Shown here: piece by piece, positions 35,122-44,861 of the stretch
Numbering within the stretch: the stretch's first letter is position 1
How the letters are laid out: the number at the start of each line of letters is the position of its first letter
From: Lachnospiraceae bacterium
GTDB lineage: Bacteria; Bacillota; Clostridia; Lachnospirales; Lachnospiraceae
NCBI GenBank assembly: GCA_022794265.1
Contig: JAAWEK010000011.1
Span: forward strand, 62,001-126,000
Direction: 5' to 3'
Length of the DNA stretch: 64,000 nt
Program-made: the position numbers and the translations under genes
The notes under the pieces: generated by a model
Seen by the model: only the letters and a program-made list of their open reading frames with translations
Database searches by the model: none
What the model was told of the DNA's origin: nothing

Positions 35122-36250
35122 TTTGGTAATTGGGGAAATTAAGCACTCATGTAAAATGATTTTGCTGGGGATTGCAATAGCAACGGCAATTATGAGTGTT
35201 GTTGTTGTATTTTATCATTTAACGGGATATATTATGCCGATGATTAGTAATCAATATGACAGTAATTTCGAAGAAGGGGTTCGTACATATATAAAGAGGC
35301 TTGATATAGATAAGGTGGAACTGCTGGATGAACTTGGAGCCGAAAATATTAAACTCCGTACGGATGAAAGTAATCAATTTTATATGTCTTCACTGGAATT
35401 GGCTGATAAGGACATAGTAATAGCTGATAAACTCTGTCGATGGTTTACAGAAGAAGATTTTGCTGCAGGAAATATTCCGGATGGGATTGCATGGAAGGAA
35501 TTTAATTATTCTGAAAATGCAATTATTTATTGTACCCAAAAGGAGGAGGAGAAATTTCGGGTTGGGGACCTTCTGTCTTTATATTTGAAAAACGGCACAC
35601 TTGTCAGTGAATTTAAGATAGCTGCAATAGTACGGGATGATACAGCGAGGGGGACTTATGCAGTTTTACCTTCGACAGCGGTAATAAAAAAAATGGACGA
35701 AAAAGGTATATGTATTTCATATAATGTGGAATGTACGATACCTAAAGCATCTCAATATATTAACTTTAAAAAATCACTGGATTCTTATGGAGCTTATTGT
35801 TCATGTGATTTTGACGATATATTGAACTTAGTCAGTACTTTAAAATTAATATTTAAAATTATGGCAGTTGTATTTGTTGTAATTTCTGTTTTTGTTGTTG
35901 TTACAATATGGATAATAAATATTAACACCAGAGAAAAATTTTTAGTTCTTCAAAAGGTATTGGGTTCAACGGATTGTAAAATAATTTCTATCTATATGAT
36001 AATCTTAGAACTGCAGGTAATAGTATCTGATATAGTGGGATGTTTCATTGGATTAAAATTTACGAAACATTTAAAGAATGTAGTTTATAATTTGTATAAC
36101 ATGGAATATAATATTGAAAATCTCAGTGTAGTATCTATTATTTTAAAGTGTATTTTAATCTCTAATATTGCGGTTTTACCATTTTTGCTGGTAATAAAAA
36201 AAGTAATAAACAGAAAAGATATTATTCAGGTTATAAATAATAAGGATTAG
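35108..36250 (+). CDS. FtsX-type ABC permease 1
   Basis: About 380 residues: one N-terminal helix (~20-40), an extracytoplasmic domain (~45-240) and three C-terminal helices (~250-275, ~300-325, ~345-370) with the FtsX/MacB signature region (REKFLVLQKVLGSTDCKI). Together with the ATPase it should form a mechanotransmission-type exporter acting on extracytoplasmic or membrane substrates. The ATG at 35108 lies inside the ATPase gene; a GTG three bases upstream is equivalent. Confidence 0.88.
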   Translation: MNIFDLVIGEIKHSCKMILLGIAIATAIMSVVVVFYHLTGYIMPMISNQYDSNFEEGVRTYIKRLDIDKVELLDELGAENIKLRTDESNQFYMSSLELADKDIVIADKLCRWFTEEDFAAGNIPDGIAWKEFNYSENAIIYCTQKEEEKFRVGDLLSLYLKNGTLVSEFKIAAIVRDDTARGTYAVLPSTAVIKKMDEKGICISYNVECTIPKASQYINFKKSLDSYGAYCSCDFDDILNLVSTLKLIFKIMAVVFVVISVFVVVTIWIININTREKFLVLQKVLGSTDCKIISIYMIILELQVIVSDIVGCFIGLKFTKHLKNVVYNLYNMEYNIENLSVVSIILKCILISNIAVLPFLLVIKKVINRKDIIQVINNKD

Positions 36251-36268
36251 ATGTGGTAGGAAAAAACT

Positions 36269-37624
36269 ATGAAAATCATTGATATAATTCGATTGGCAAC
36301 AAAAAATATATTTAGCAGTTTAAAAATGGCTATATCCATATTGCTTGGATTTATTATTATTATGGAGATTGTGATGGTCAGTTCCGGTTATGGTCTTGCC
36401 GTAAACAATTATATAGTTGATATAATTAATAGTAACTCTTCAGGGGCGTACTGTTATAGTATGTTTGAAAGATTTAATGACAACGATATAAAAGAATATA
36501 AATATGACAGTAAAGTGGAAGGTATTCAGGTTTTAAAAAATTATAATGTTTATAAATATTGTGAGGATAATGATAAAAAAATAGCAGCGCCGCCATTACT
36601 AGATGATGAAATCTCTTTTGATGCCGCAATCATGAAGCTTGATAATCAGACATATAAGGGAAAAAATGATTTTACATATGATTTTGGTCTGGATAATCCG
36701 GCAAGCACAGCCAGAACGGAAAAGATTGTAAAATTTAGGATTGGTGTTATGGAAGAGGATAATCTGCAGTTTGCAGAAGGTGAACTGTCAGAGTATAAAA
36801 ACAAGTTTAACAAAATAAGTCCCTTTCTTGCAGGAAAAGAGTTTACCGGGAAAAATCAGATTATTCTTACAGATTATATGTTGGAGAAGTTTGGAATCAG
36901 TACTGAAATTATGAATTGTATTGGCAAAAAAATTAGTTTATTTATTGATGCTGAAGATGGAGAGTTTTGCATAGTTGATAATTATGAAATATGCGGAATT
37001 CTTGACAGTGATTTTTTTAGGATAAAGTCCAGAACAAATACTCCACAAATATTATTATCTAATGCAAATCCGGAATATTGTAATATTTTTTATGAGAGAA
37101 TTTTTGGAAACAGTTTTAGGGATATTATGGAGTTTTATAATAATAATGAATCGGATGCAATATTTATAGATGAAAAAACACTTGAATACGCAGAGGTTGA
37201 AGCACAGCAGTTGTTATTTAATGAAGTTGTATTGGTGATATGTTTTGTTATATTGATAGCTGTAGTTGTCTTTGTGTATATTATAATATTTTTTTATTTT
37301 AAAAAACGTACGAGATATGTTTGTATTCAAAGAGCTATGGGACTGGGGGGCGGAAAAATATATCTGCTTATTTTCAACGAGCTTTTAATGATGGGGGTAG
37401 CGGCGGCTATAGTAGCAGTGCCACTTTGTTATGGTCTTATTTTGGAATTAAATAATGTAATCCGTTTAGCTGTATCAGACTCTTTTTTGGTATTAAAGAA
37501 TGATTATTTAATGGCAGTTGGCATTGCAATGATTTTTATGATGTTTATGATTACCATAATTTCTGTTATTGAATATAGGAAGACTAAGGAGTATACGGTT
37601 GTAAATAGAGATAAATTTGTATAG
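36269..37624 (+). CDS. FtsX-type ABC permease 2
   Basis: 451 residues with the same layout: N-terminal helix (~17-40), a larger extracytoplasmic domain (~45-315) and three C-terminal helices. The cytoplasmic loop after the first of these reads KKRTRYVCIQRAMGLGGGKI, the usual FtsX-like motif. It starts 19 bases after permease 1 and probably forms a heterodimer with it. It ends 10 bases before the BtrH-like gene. Confidence 0.88.
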   Translation: MKIIDIIRLATKNIFSSLKMAISILLGFIIIMEIVMVSSGYGLAVNNYIVDIINSNSSGAYCYSMFERFNDNDIKEYKYDSKVEGIQVLKNYNVYKYCEDNDKKIAAPPLLDDEISFDAAIMKLDNQTYKGKNDFTYDFGLDNPASTARTEKIVKFRIGVMEEDNLQFAEGELSEYKNKFNKISPFLAGKEFTGKNQIILTDYMLEKFGISTEIMNCIGKKISLFIDAEDGEFCIVDNYEICGILDSDFFRIKSRTNTPQILLSNANPEYCNIFYERIFGNSFRDIMEFYNNNESDAIFIDEKTLEYAEVEAQQLLFNEVVLVICFVILIAVVVFVYIIIFFYFKKRTRYVCIQRAMGLGGGKIYLLIFNELLMMGVAAAIVAVPLCYGLILELNNVIRLAVSDSFLVLKNDYLMAVGIAMIFMMFMITIISVIEYRKTKEYTVVNRDKFV

Positions 37625-37633
37625 GGGAACGGA

Positions 37634-39160
37634 ATGAAAAAAATAATTGATTTAAAAGATGATGTAACAGATTTTGCATTAGATGAAGTCGACTGTTTTC
37701 AAAGACCAATATCAATAGTATTAAGAAGCATGGATAAACAATATTCAAATATATTTATTTTGTATGCAAAAACTTTGGAATTGTATACTTCAGATACCCT
37801 GAGAGAAATCAGGTATAATTTAATAGACATACTTAAACATATGGGAGTTGTTGTAGAGCCTTATGCCAAAGGAAGGCTTATGAATTTTATATATAAGAAG
37901 ATTGAAAGCAATAATCTTATAATTATGGGTATCGATTACAATAAGCTTTTTTATTCTCAATATTATAAAGGGAACAGCTATCCACATTGGTTAATAGTGA
38001 ATGGATATAATTCAAATTCAAAAGTGGTTTCCATAATGGATTATACACAATTTATGGATAAAAAGTTTAAGTTTGAGCCTTTTGTATTAAGTAATAAAAT
38101 TTTAAAAGATGCCAATAGAGAATTTAAAAATAATTACGGTGACTATGATAGTTGTTTTTCAATTGGAATCGATGATATTAAAAAATCTTTGAATGAAGAG
38201 GTGAAAAAACTATTTGATTTCATCATTGAATTCATGGAAAAAAAAGAGTATTCAATACTTAATTTATTTAATAGGTTATTAACCTTAACACAAATACCTG
38301 AAGTATCGCCTGATGATATAAAAAATGTTGAAACACAAATTTTAAATGTGAATAAATGTAGAAAGATTTTTTTTAGTGAAATTATTAAGCAAATGTATTT
38401 ATATGATTATGGAACAGAACTGATTAATAGTTTTAGTGATAAAAGTTATAAATTGACAACAGAATACAATAACTTTTCTATTTATTGTTTATTAAGAATT
38501 ATATCAGGAAAATATGAGGGAATAAAATTTAAGGAATTAATAAAAGTATTAGAAAATGAAATTCTTGAATTAATCAAAAATTTTAAACAACACTTGCTTA
38601 TTCTTCCACCAAAATTACAAACGATATCTAAAAGAAATGAAAAAATTATTAATGATTTTGACGATGTTATAAATCTGAAGGGAGAAGATGTATTTTTTGA
38701 ATTTGTAAAGAACAGAGAGTACAATTGGTGGGAAAATGATAACGCTCCAAAGTTACAGATAGTAGAAACAACCGGAGCAGGTACGACTGAAATTAGTGCA
38801 CAAATTGAAATAAGTAAAGAGGATAATTGTAATAACTTCCAGGTGGGTTTTTATGTAATCAATGGTGACGAGTCATATTTTGCAGGCATTGATTTTAATG
38901 ATAAATGGTGTTTAGACAAAATAAATTATGATAATTTTTCTTGCTATTATAATTATATACCAGTACAAAAAATATATGTTCTGATTAATAGCAATTTTTT
39001 GGAAGTGGGACAGATTAGTGGAAAAATTAAAAAATGTATACTTCGAAGATTTCTTGAAAGAAAAAATACGCTCTCTGTTGGTCTCGTTTGTAAAAAGTGG
39101 GAAGATTACGGAAAATTATTGGTTAAATTTAGTGACATTAATCATATTCGTAAAGAATGA
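37634..39160 (+). CDS. BtrH-like cysteine acyltransferase/peptidase-fold protein
   Basis: 508 residues without membrane segments. The N-terminal ~140 show the order expected of BtrH_N/C39-like papain folds: a Cys near the start (C21 in EVDCFQRPIS), then PHWLIVNGYNSNSKVVSIMD with H118 and D136. In butirosin biosynthesis BtrH moves an acyl group from a carrier protein to the aminoglycoside. Here a carrier protein is encoded next. Residues ~150-350 are helical and Lys/Asn-rich; the C-terminal ~130 are strand-rich. The family call is by pattern only; I cannot exclude an unrelated fold. AT content is high. Confidence 0.55.
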   Translation: MKKIIDLKDDVTDFALDEVDCFQRPISIVLRSMDKQYSNIFILYAKTLELYTSDTLREIRYNLIDILKHMGVVVEPYAKGRLMNFIYKKIESNNLIIMGIDYNKLFYSQYYKGNSYPHWLIVNGYNSNSKVVSIMDYTQFMDKKFKFEPFVLSNKILKDANREFKNNYGDYDSCFSIGIDDIKKSLNEEVKKLFDFIIEFMEKKEYSILNLFNRLLTLTQIPEVSPDDIKNVETQILNVNKCRKIFFSEIIKQMYLYDYGTELINSFSDKSYKLTTEYNNFSIYCLLRIISGKYEGIKFKELIKVLENEILELIKNFKQHLLILPPKLQTISKRNEKIINDFDDVINLKGEDVFFEFVKNREYNWWENDNAPKLQIVETTGAGTTEISAQIEISKEDNCNNFQVGFYVINGDESYFAGIDFNDKWCLDKINYDNFSCYYNYIPVQKIYVLINSNFLEVGQISGKIKKCILRRFLERKNTLSVGLVCKKWEDYGKLLVKFSDINHIRKE

Positions 39161-39186
39161 TATTAATAGGAAAATAGGAGAAAAAA

Positions 39187-39444
39187 ATGAGTGTTTCTGA
39201 AATCAGACAAATGATAATTGAAATAGTTTATAAGCTTAATCCAACGAATATTAAAATAACCGATAATCATAAGTCATTAATTGATGATTTTAAATTTGAT
39301 TCGTTAATGCTAATTGATTTTACGTTAGAAATTGAAGATAAATTTGACATTTTATTTGAAGTTGATGATGATTTAAATTTGTTATTTAATGATATTAATA
39401 TTTTGGCAGAGTTTATTTTTAGTAGGAGAATGATAAATGGATAA
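39187..39444 (+). CDS. Acyl/peptidyl carrier protein
   Basis: 85 residues, the length and pattern of an ACP/PCP. The phosphopantetheine site is FDSLMLIDF (Ser ~39), preceded by an acidic helix and followed by ISR-like acidic helices 2-3. It should be loaded by one of the two adjacent adenylate-forming enzymes. AGGAG precedes the ATG, and its end overlaps the PaaK-like gene by 8 bases, so translation is coupled. Confidence 0.85.
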   Translation: MSVSEIRQMIIEIVYKLNPTNIKITDNHKSLIDDFKFDSLMLIDFTLEIEDKFDILFEVDDDLNLLFNDINILAEFIFSRRMING

Positions 39445-40681
39445 AGAATTGAAGAATATAATTGATTATGCATATTATAATTCTCCGTTTTATGAAAGGT
39501 TGTATAGTCAATACTTTGATAAATCATTGATTAATGAAATTGAATTTGACAAGATACCTCATGTGGAAAAGAAAGATGTATCAGACACAACTTTGAATTT
39601 GATACCGGAAAAATGGTATGGTGATTTTGTTGAACATAAATTGGCAAAGTATGTGACATCCGGCTCAACCGGAATATGTTTAGATATTTATTGGTCACAA
39701 ATGGATCTTAATAATTCACTGCTGAGGCTGTGGTACTTAAGAAAGAAGTATTATAATGTAAGTCCGAGAGATAAATGTTGTACCTTTTATTCAAATAGAA
39801 GGGAAGGTTATGATGAACCGAAACAGATACAGGAAAAAAATTATTTAAGTTTTAGCAAAAGTAATTTAGATGATAAAAGATTATGTGAAATTTATAGCAA
39901 AATGTCAGAGTTTATGCCATGTTATTTAATTATTGAACCAAGTATTGCATTATTATTAGGTGAATGTATGAAAAGGCATAAACTGGATAGGATTGAAAGC
40001 ATTAAATATATTGAATTAACAGGAGAATATTTATTTGATGGTGTCAGAAAAGAAATAGAAGAATGTTTTGGATGTGTTACGGCAAATCAATATGGTGCAT
40101 ATGAGGTAAATTCAATTGCATTTGAATGTCCAGAAGGGAATATGCATTGTATGTCGCAAAATGTCTTTGTTGAAATTTTGGATGAAAAGGGAAATAAAAT
40201 TAAAGATGGTATTGAGGGGAACATATATGTAACATCTTTGACAAATCATGTGATGCCATTTATTAGATATAAAATTGGAGATAGAGGAGTGCTATGTTGG
40301 AAACATGATTGTAAATGTGGAAATTCAGCACCAATTCTTAAACTAACAAATGGAAGGTGTAATGATTTCATTGTTTGTGAAGATGGAAGCAGGATTCATA
40401 GCAGTGTATTTGTAAAGGCAATTGAGAATACTAATAAAGTTATGGGAAAACCCATTATTCAATATCAGATTCATCAGATTACATATAGTCATTTTATTGT
40501 AAAACTTGTTTTGGCATATGATGATGTAGATATGCAAAAGTTAGCTGAAACTTTTGGACAGTTAATTGACGAAGAAAGATTGTATAATTCCAATATAACA
40601 TTTGAACTGTACGAAAAACTATTTCCTGATGATAGCACTGGAAAACTATACTATTTTATTAATAAAATGCATACATTTTAA
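39437..40681 (+). CDS. PaaK/CapK-like adenylate-forming ligase
   Basis: 414 residues, the size of phenylacetate-CoA ligase relatives. The P-loop is TSGSTGICLDIYW (~75), the adenine region is ANQYGAYEVNSIAFECPEG (~212-230), and the hinge is PFIRYKIGDRGVLC (~277). A zinc-like pair CKCG follows (~292). Members activate aryl or other carboxylic acids as adenylates and pass them to CoA or to a carrier protein; the latter fits the adjacent ACP gene. Substrate unknown. Confidence 0.85.
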   Translation: MDKELKNIIDYAYYNSPFYERLYSQYFDKSLINEIEFDKIPHVEKKDVSDTTLNLIPEKWYGDFVEHKLAKYVTSGSTGICLDIYWSQMDLNNSLLRLWYLRKKYYNVSPRDKCCTFYSNRREGYDEPKQIQEKNYLSFSKSNLDDKRLCEIYSKMSEFMPCYLIIEPSIALLLGECMKRHKLDRIESIKYIELTGEYLFDGVRKEIEECFGCVTANQYGAYEVNSIAFECPEGNMHCMSQNVFVEILDEKGNKIKDGIEGNIYVTSLTNHVMPFIRYKIGDRGVLCWKHDCKCGNSAPILKLTNGRCNDFIVCEDGSRIHSSVFVKAIENTNKVMGKPIIQYQIHQITYSHFIVKLVLAYDDVDMQKLAETFGQLIDEERLYNSNITFELYEKLFPDDSTGKLYYFINKMHTF

Positions 40682-40706
40682 TTTTTTGGAATGAGGGGAT
40701 GGGAGA

Positions 40707-42200
40707 TTGGAACCTATACAGGAAAGTATAAAATATTCTTTGAAAAAATATGCGGATAATATTGCGATTGCAGAAAATGAGTTAAGTATAAAATATAGTG
40801 ATATTGAGAGAAAAGCAGGGTTATTGGCAGGTATGTTAATCCAACAAAATATAGATGAACAGACTCGCTTTGTTTTAATGTTTAAAGATAGAATAAACTA
40901 TATAATATCTATAATTTCAGTGTTATATTTGCGTGGCATTTTTATTCCGGTTGATGTATCATTACCCAAAGGAAGAATTAAACAGATTATTCAGGAAAGT
41001 CATGCTGATTATATAATATGTGATGATGTTGGATATGAAGCAGAGTTTCAAAAGAAAAATATTAAATTATTAGTTTATTCATGGAAAATGGCAGTTGATA
41101 GTATGGAAGAGATGTGTTTACCTGATTACAGATATAAATGTGATGATTCTATCTATATTTATTTTACATCTGGAACAACGGGGAGACCAAAAGGAGTTAT
41201 TGGTAGAAATAAAGGACTAAAGCATTTTATAGACTGGGAAATTAAAGAGTTTAATATAAAAGAAAAGTCTAAATTTGCACAAATAACATCACCTTCATTT
41301 GACCCTTATTTAAGGGATATATTTGTTCCTTTATTATCAGGGGGAACGATTTGCATAATGGATAACTGTAATAGTTTTCATGGTATTAAATTTTTGCATC
41401 AGTGGATGGAAAGGAATGAAATAAATATAATTCACTGTGTGCCAAGTATATTTCACGTTATTGCCATGAATATTTGTAAAACGAAAAACAAAATGAAATC
41501 ACTAAAATATATTTTTTTGGCAGGAGAGCGAATAGTTATATCAGATTTAAAGATATGGTATGGTTTGGAATTAAAACATATAAATTTAGTAAGCTTATAT
41601 GGACCCACAGAGACCACATTGGCTAAGATGTTTCATAGAATTTCAGAATATGATATTTTATATGGGGAAGTTCCGTTAGGAATACCAATTTCGGAAACAA
41701 ATATTTATTTACTAAATAAAAATGATTATCAGAGCAACTATGGAGAAATCTGTATCGAAACACAATATTGTTCATTAGGATATGTGGATATATGTATGAA
41801 TGAGGAAAAGTTTTTGGATAGTCCGTTTAATGATAATATTAAATTGTATCGAACAGGAGATTTCGGGCAATTGAACAGCAAAGGGGAAATACTGTTTAGG
41901 GGCAGAAAAGACAGGCAGATTAAATTATCTGGAATGAGTGCTAATCTGTTTGCTATAGAACAACGTATATTAGAAAAATCAACAATAGAGCAATGTTTTC
42001 TTAAATTAAACACATTAAATAACAGAATAATCTGCTATTATTCTGCTCAAAATGAAATAAATGTTAAAGAAATCAATGATAACTTATCTTATTACTTTCA
42101 GGATGTTTTTATACCGCAACAATATATCAAATTAAAAGAATTTAAAAGAAATAGTAATGGAAAAATTGACATAAATGATTTGATGAAGCATATAGATTGA
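40707..42200 (+). CDS. Stand-alone NRPS-type adenylation enzyme
   Basis: 497 residues with a full set of A-domain motifs: YFTSGTTGRPKGVIG (A3), PSFDPYLRDIFVPLLSGG (A4, with the Asp that holds a substrate amino group), LYGPTETT (A5), LYRTGDFG (A7), GRKDRQIKLSG (A8) and NSNGKIDI with the catalytic Lys (A10). The A4 Asp suggests an amino acid substrate. No condensation, carrier or thioesterase domain is fused, so it should act on the separate carrier protein. TTG start with AGGGG upstream. Last gene of the operon. Confidence 0.88.
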   Translation: MEPIQESIKYSLKKYADNIAIAENELSIKYSDIERKAGLLAGMLIQQNIDEQTRFVLMFKDRINYIISIISVLYLRGIFIPVDVSLPKGRIKQIIQESHADYIICDDVGYEAEFQKKNIKLLVYSWKMAVDSMEEMCLPDYRYKCDDSIYIYFTSGTTGRPKGVIGRNKGLKHFIDWEIKEFNIKEKSKFAQITSPSFDPYLRDIFVPLLSGGTICIMDNCNSFHGIKFLHQWMERNEINIIHCVPSIFHVIAMNICKTKNKMKSLKYIFLAGERIVISDLKIWYGLELKHINLVSLYGPTETTLAKMFHRISEYDILYGEVPLGIPISETNIYLLNKNDYQSNYGEICIETQYCSLGYVDICMNEEKFLDSPFNDNIKLYRTGDFGQLNSKGEILFRGRKDRQIKLSGMSANLFAIEQRILEKSTIEQCFLKLNTLNNRIICYYSAQNEINVKEINDNLSYYFQDVFIPQQYIKLKEFKRNSNGKIDINDLMKHID

Positions 42201-42300
42201 AAAAGATTGATATTTTCTGGTAATTTATTACAATTTAACCGTAGTTATTGATGAAAAATATTATTGGTCCATTTGTATAAAAAGAAAAACACAATTCATA

Positions 42301-42330
42301 TTGACAAAGCCTACTTTTGTCTCATATAAT
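42301..42330 (+). promoter_or_regulatory. Promoter of pflB
   Basis: TTGACA (42301-42306), 18-base spacer, TATAAT (42325-42330). Both hexamers match consensus exactly. Confidence 0.88.
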
Positions 42331-42336
42331 ATCCCT

Positions 42337-42485
42337 CGAGTTAACCGACTCACAAAGATATAACTATCCGATGACAAATTACAAGAGCTTTGACATTAGC
42401 TCTGCAGGTTTGCCTGGCACTGGGTACAGACCTGTAAGCCTTATGGCTTTGTATGCACAAACCAGTGCAGGAATAAGGAGAAATA
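42337..42485 (+). promoter_or_regulatory. Structured pflB 5' leader
   Basis: About 150 untranslated bases with several stems: AGAGCT (42384-42389) with AGCTCT (42398-42403); GCACTGG (42417-42423) with CCAGTGC (42462-42468) enclosing AAGCC (42436-42440) with GGCTT (42445-42449). TTTG (42409-42412) could also pair with CAAA (42458-42461) as a pseudoknot. The conserved blocks of the ZTP (pfl) riboswitch are not visible, so the class is unknown. Confidence 0.5.
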
Positions 42486-44738
42486 ATGGTCAACTTTAAA
42501 GAATGGGATGGATTTCAGGGACAGATTTGGAAAGAAGAAGTTAATACCAGAGATTTCATCCAGAAAAATTATAAACCATATGACGGCGATTCGAGTTTTC
42601 TGGCAGATCCTACAGAAGCAACAAATAAGCTGTGGGGAATTTTACAGAAGCTTCAGAAAGAAGAGCGTGCAAAGGGCGGCGTGCTGGACATGGATACTGA
42701 TATAGTATCAACGCTTACCTCTCATGCTCCGGGATATATCAGTGAGGAAACAAAGGATTTAGAGAAAATTGTGGGCCTTCAGACGGACAAGCCGTTAAAA
42801 AGAGCATTTATGCCGTTTGGTGGAATAAAAATGGCAGAGGAAGCATGCCAGACATACGGATACACACCAAATCCGGAATTTCATAAGATTTTTACGGAAT
42901 ACAGCAGAACACATAATCAGGGCGTTTTCGATGCTTATACTCCGGAGATGAAGAAAGCCCGTCACAATAAGATTATCACCGGACTTCCGGATACTTACGG
43001 AAGAGGACGTATTGTGGGTGATTATAGAAGAGTAGCATTATACGGTATTGATTTTCTTATAGAAGAAAAATCCAAAGATTTTGCAAATTGTGGCGATGGA
43101 ACCATGACGGACGAAGTGATTCGTCTGAGAGAAGAGCTTGCCATGCAGCGCAAAGCTCTGGCGGATATGAAAGTTATGGCAGCAACTTATGGTTTTGATA
43201 TCTCCAGACCGGCAGCCAATGCAAAGGAAGCGGCTCAGTGGCTGTATTTCGGTTATCTGGCAGCGGTTAAAACACAGAACGGCGCAGCCATGAGTGTGGG
43301 ACGTATTTCCACTTTCCTTGATATCTACATTCAGAGAGATATGGACAAGGGAATTTTAACGGAATCAGAAGCACAGGAAATCATTGACCATATGGTAATG
43401 AAGTTCAGAATGGTAAAATTCGCAAGAATACCGTCTTATAACCAGTTATTTTCCGGCGACCCGGTATGGGCTACACTGGAAGTGGGTGGTATTGGTGTGG
43501 ACGGTCGTTCCATGGTTACCAAAACCTGTTTCCGTTTCCTTCATACCTTAGAGAACATGGGACCTTCCCCTGAACCAAACCTTACAGTATTATATTCTTC
43601 CGCATTGCCGGAAACCTTTAAGAAGTATGCGGCTGATATTTCTATCCGGACAAGTTCGGTTCAGTATGAAAATGATGATGTTATGAAGCCTGTCTGGGGC
43701 GACGACTATTCCATTTGCTGCTGCGTATCCGCTACACAGACCGGTAAGGAAATGCAGTTCTTCGGTGCAAGAGCCAACCTTGCCAAGTGTCTGCTGTATG
43801 CGATTAACGGCGGTATGGATGAAAAGAATAAAGTTCAGGTAGGACCGGAATATAAGCCGATTACTTCTGAATATCTGAATTATGATGAGGTTCTTCAGAA
43901 ATATGACGTGATGATGGACTGGCTGGCAGGATTGTATGTAAATATTCTGAACCTAATCCAGTATATGCATGATAAGTATTACTATGAAGCTGCCGAAATG
44001 GCATTAATCGATACCGATGTCCGTAGAACATTTGCAACAGGAATTGCCGGATTCTCTCATGTAGTGGATTCTTTAAGTGCAATTAAATATGCAAAAGTAA
44101 AGACAGTTCGTGATGAAAACGGACTGGTAGTAGATTATGAAACAGAGGGAGATTTCCCGCGCTATGGTAATGATGATGAGCGTGCCGATGAAATTGCCGT
44201 ATGGTTGTTAAAGACTTTTCTGGAGAAAATCAAGAAACACCATACCTATCGTAATTCTGAGCCGACAACATCTATTTTGACCATTACTTCTAATGTGGTA
44301 TATGGTAAGGCAACCGGATCCATGCCGGACGGACGTAAGGCAGGAGCCCCTTTGTCACCGGGAGCAAATCCAAGTTACGGTGCCGAACAGAATGGCCTGC
44401 TGGCTTCTTTAAATTCTGTGGCTAAACTTCCTTATCATTGGGCGTTGGATGGTATTTCCAATACTCAGACAATTAATCCGGATGCATTGGGACACAGTGA
44501 AGAAGAAAGAATTAATAATCTGGTTCAGGTTATGGACGGATATTTTGATCAGGGTGCCCACCACCTCAACGTCAACGTATTTGGCAAAGAGAAACTGATA
44601 GATGCCATGGAACACCCGGAGAAAGAGGAATATGCAAATTTTACCATCCGTGTATCCGGCTATGCAGTTAAATTTATTGACTTAACAAAAGAGCAGCAGA
44701 TGGATGTAATATCCAGAACCTGCCACGGCAATATGTAG
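42486..44738 (+). CDS. pflB: Formate C-acetyltransferase (pyruvate formate-lyase)
   Basis: 750 residues, full length. The catalytic adjacent Cys residues lie in [19 protein letters not shown] (~410), and the C-terminal glycyl-radical loop is [15 protein letters not shown] (Gly ~724). It splits pyruvate with CoA into acetyl-CoA and formate under anaerobic conditions. It needs the activating enzyme encoded next. AAGGAG precedes the ATG. A terminator separates it from pflA, so pflB can be expressed to a much higher level. Confidence 0.98.
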   Translation: MVNFKEWDGFQGQIWKEEVNTRDFIQKNYKPYDGDSSFLADPTEATNKLWGILQKLQKEERAKGGVLDMDTDIVSTLTSHAPGYISEETKDLEKIVGLQTDKPLKRAFMPFGGIKMAEEACQTYGYTPNPEFHKIFTEYSRTHNQGVFDAYTPEMKKARHNKIITGLPDTYGRGRIVGDYRRVALYGIDFLIEEKSKDFANCGDGTMTDEVIRLREELAMQRKALADMKVMAATYGFDISRPAANAKEAAQWLYFGYLAAVKTQNGAAMSVGRISTFLDIYIQRDMDKGILTESEAQEIIDHMVMKFRMVKFARIPSYNQLFSGDPVWATLEVGGIGVDGRSMVTKTCFRFLHTLENMGPSPEPNLTVLYSSALPETFKKYAADISIRTSSVQYENDDVMKPVWGDDYSICCCVSATQTGKEMQFFGARANLAKCLLYAINGGMDEKNKVQVGPEYKPITSEYLNYDEVLQKYDVMMDWLAGLYVNILNLIQYMHDKYYYEAAEMALIDTDVRRTFATGIAGFSHVVDSLSAIKYAKVKTVRDENGLVVDYETEGDFPRYGNDDERADEIAVWLLKTFLEKIKKHHTYRNSEPTTSILTITSNVVYGKATGSMPDGRKAGAPLSPGANPSYGAEQNGLLASLNSVAKLPYHWALDGISNTQTINPDALGHSEEERINNLVQVMDGYFDQGAHHLNVNVFGKEKLIDAMEHPEKEEYANFTIRVSGYAVKFIDLTKEQQMDVISRTCHGNM

Positions 44739-44754
44739 AAAATATTATTGATTT

Positions 44755-44794
44755 AAAATGTTGGTTTCTGTCTTGAGCGGAAATCAACATTTTT
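44755..44794 (+). terminator. Terminator between pflB and pflA
   Basis: AAAATGTTGGTTT pairs with AAATCAACATTTT (one wobble) around a 13-base loop, ending in T. Probably partial read-through feeds pflA. Confidence 0.75.
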
Positions 44795-44861
44795 GTATAT
44801 ACTATAGATACTGAAGCAACGACCGTAATTCAAATGTATTTAATAGAGAAGGAGAATTTTT

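Noticed and set aside
42337-42485. ZTP (pfl motif) riboswitch ahead of pflB
   Set aside because: The conserved GACTGGCG, GGGGAGC and CCGCCTGGGC blocks are not found in order; only a loose GCCTGG match exists.
42317-42499. Short open frame across the pflB leader
   Set aside because: It starts inside the promoter before the -10, overlaps the pflB start in another frame, and has no ribosome site; it is better explained as a non-coding leader.
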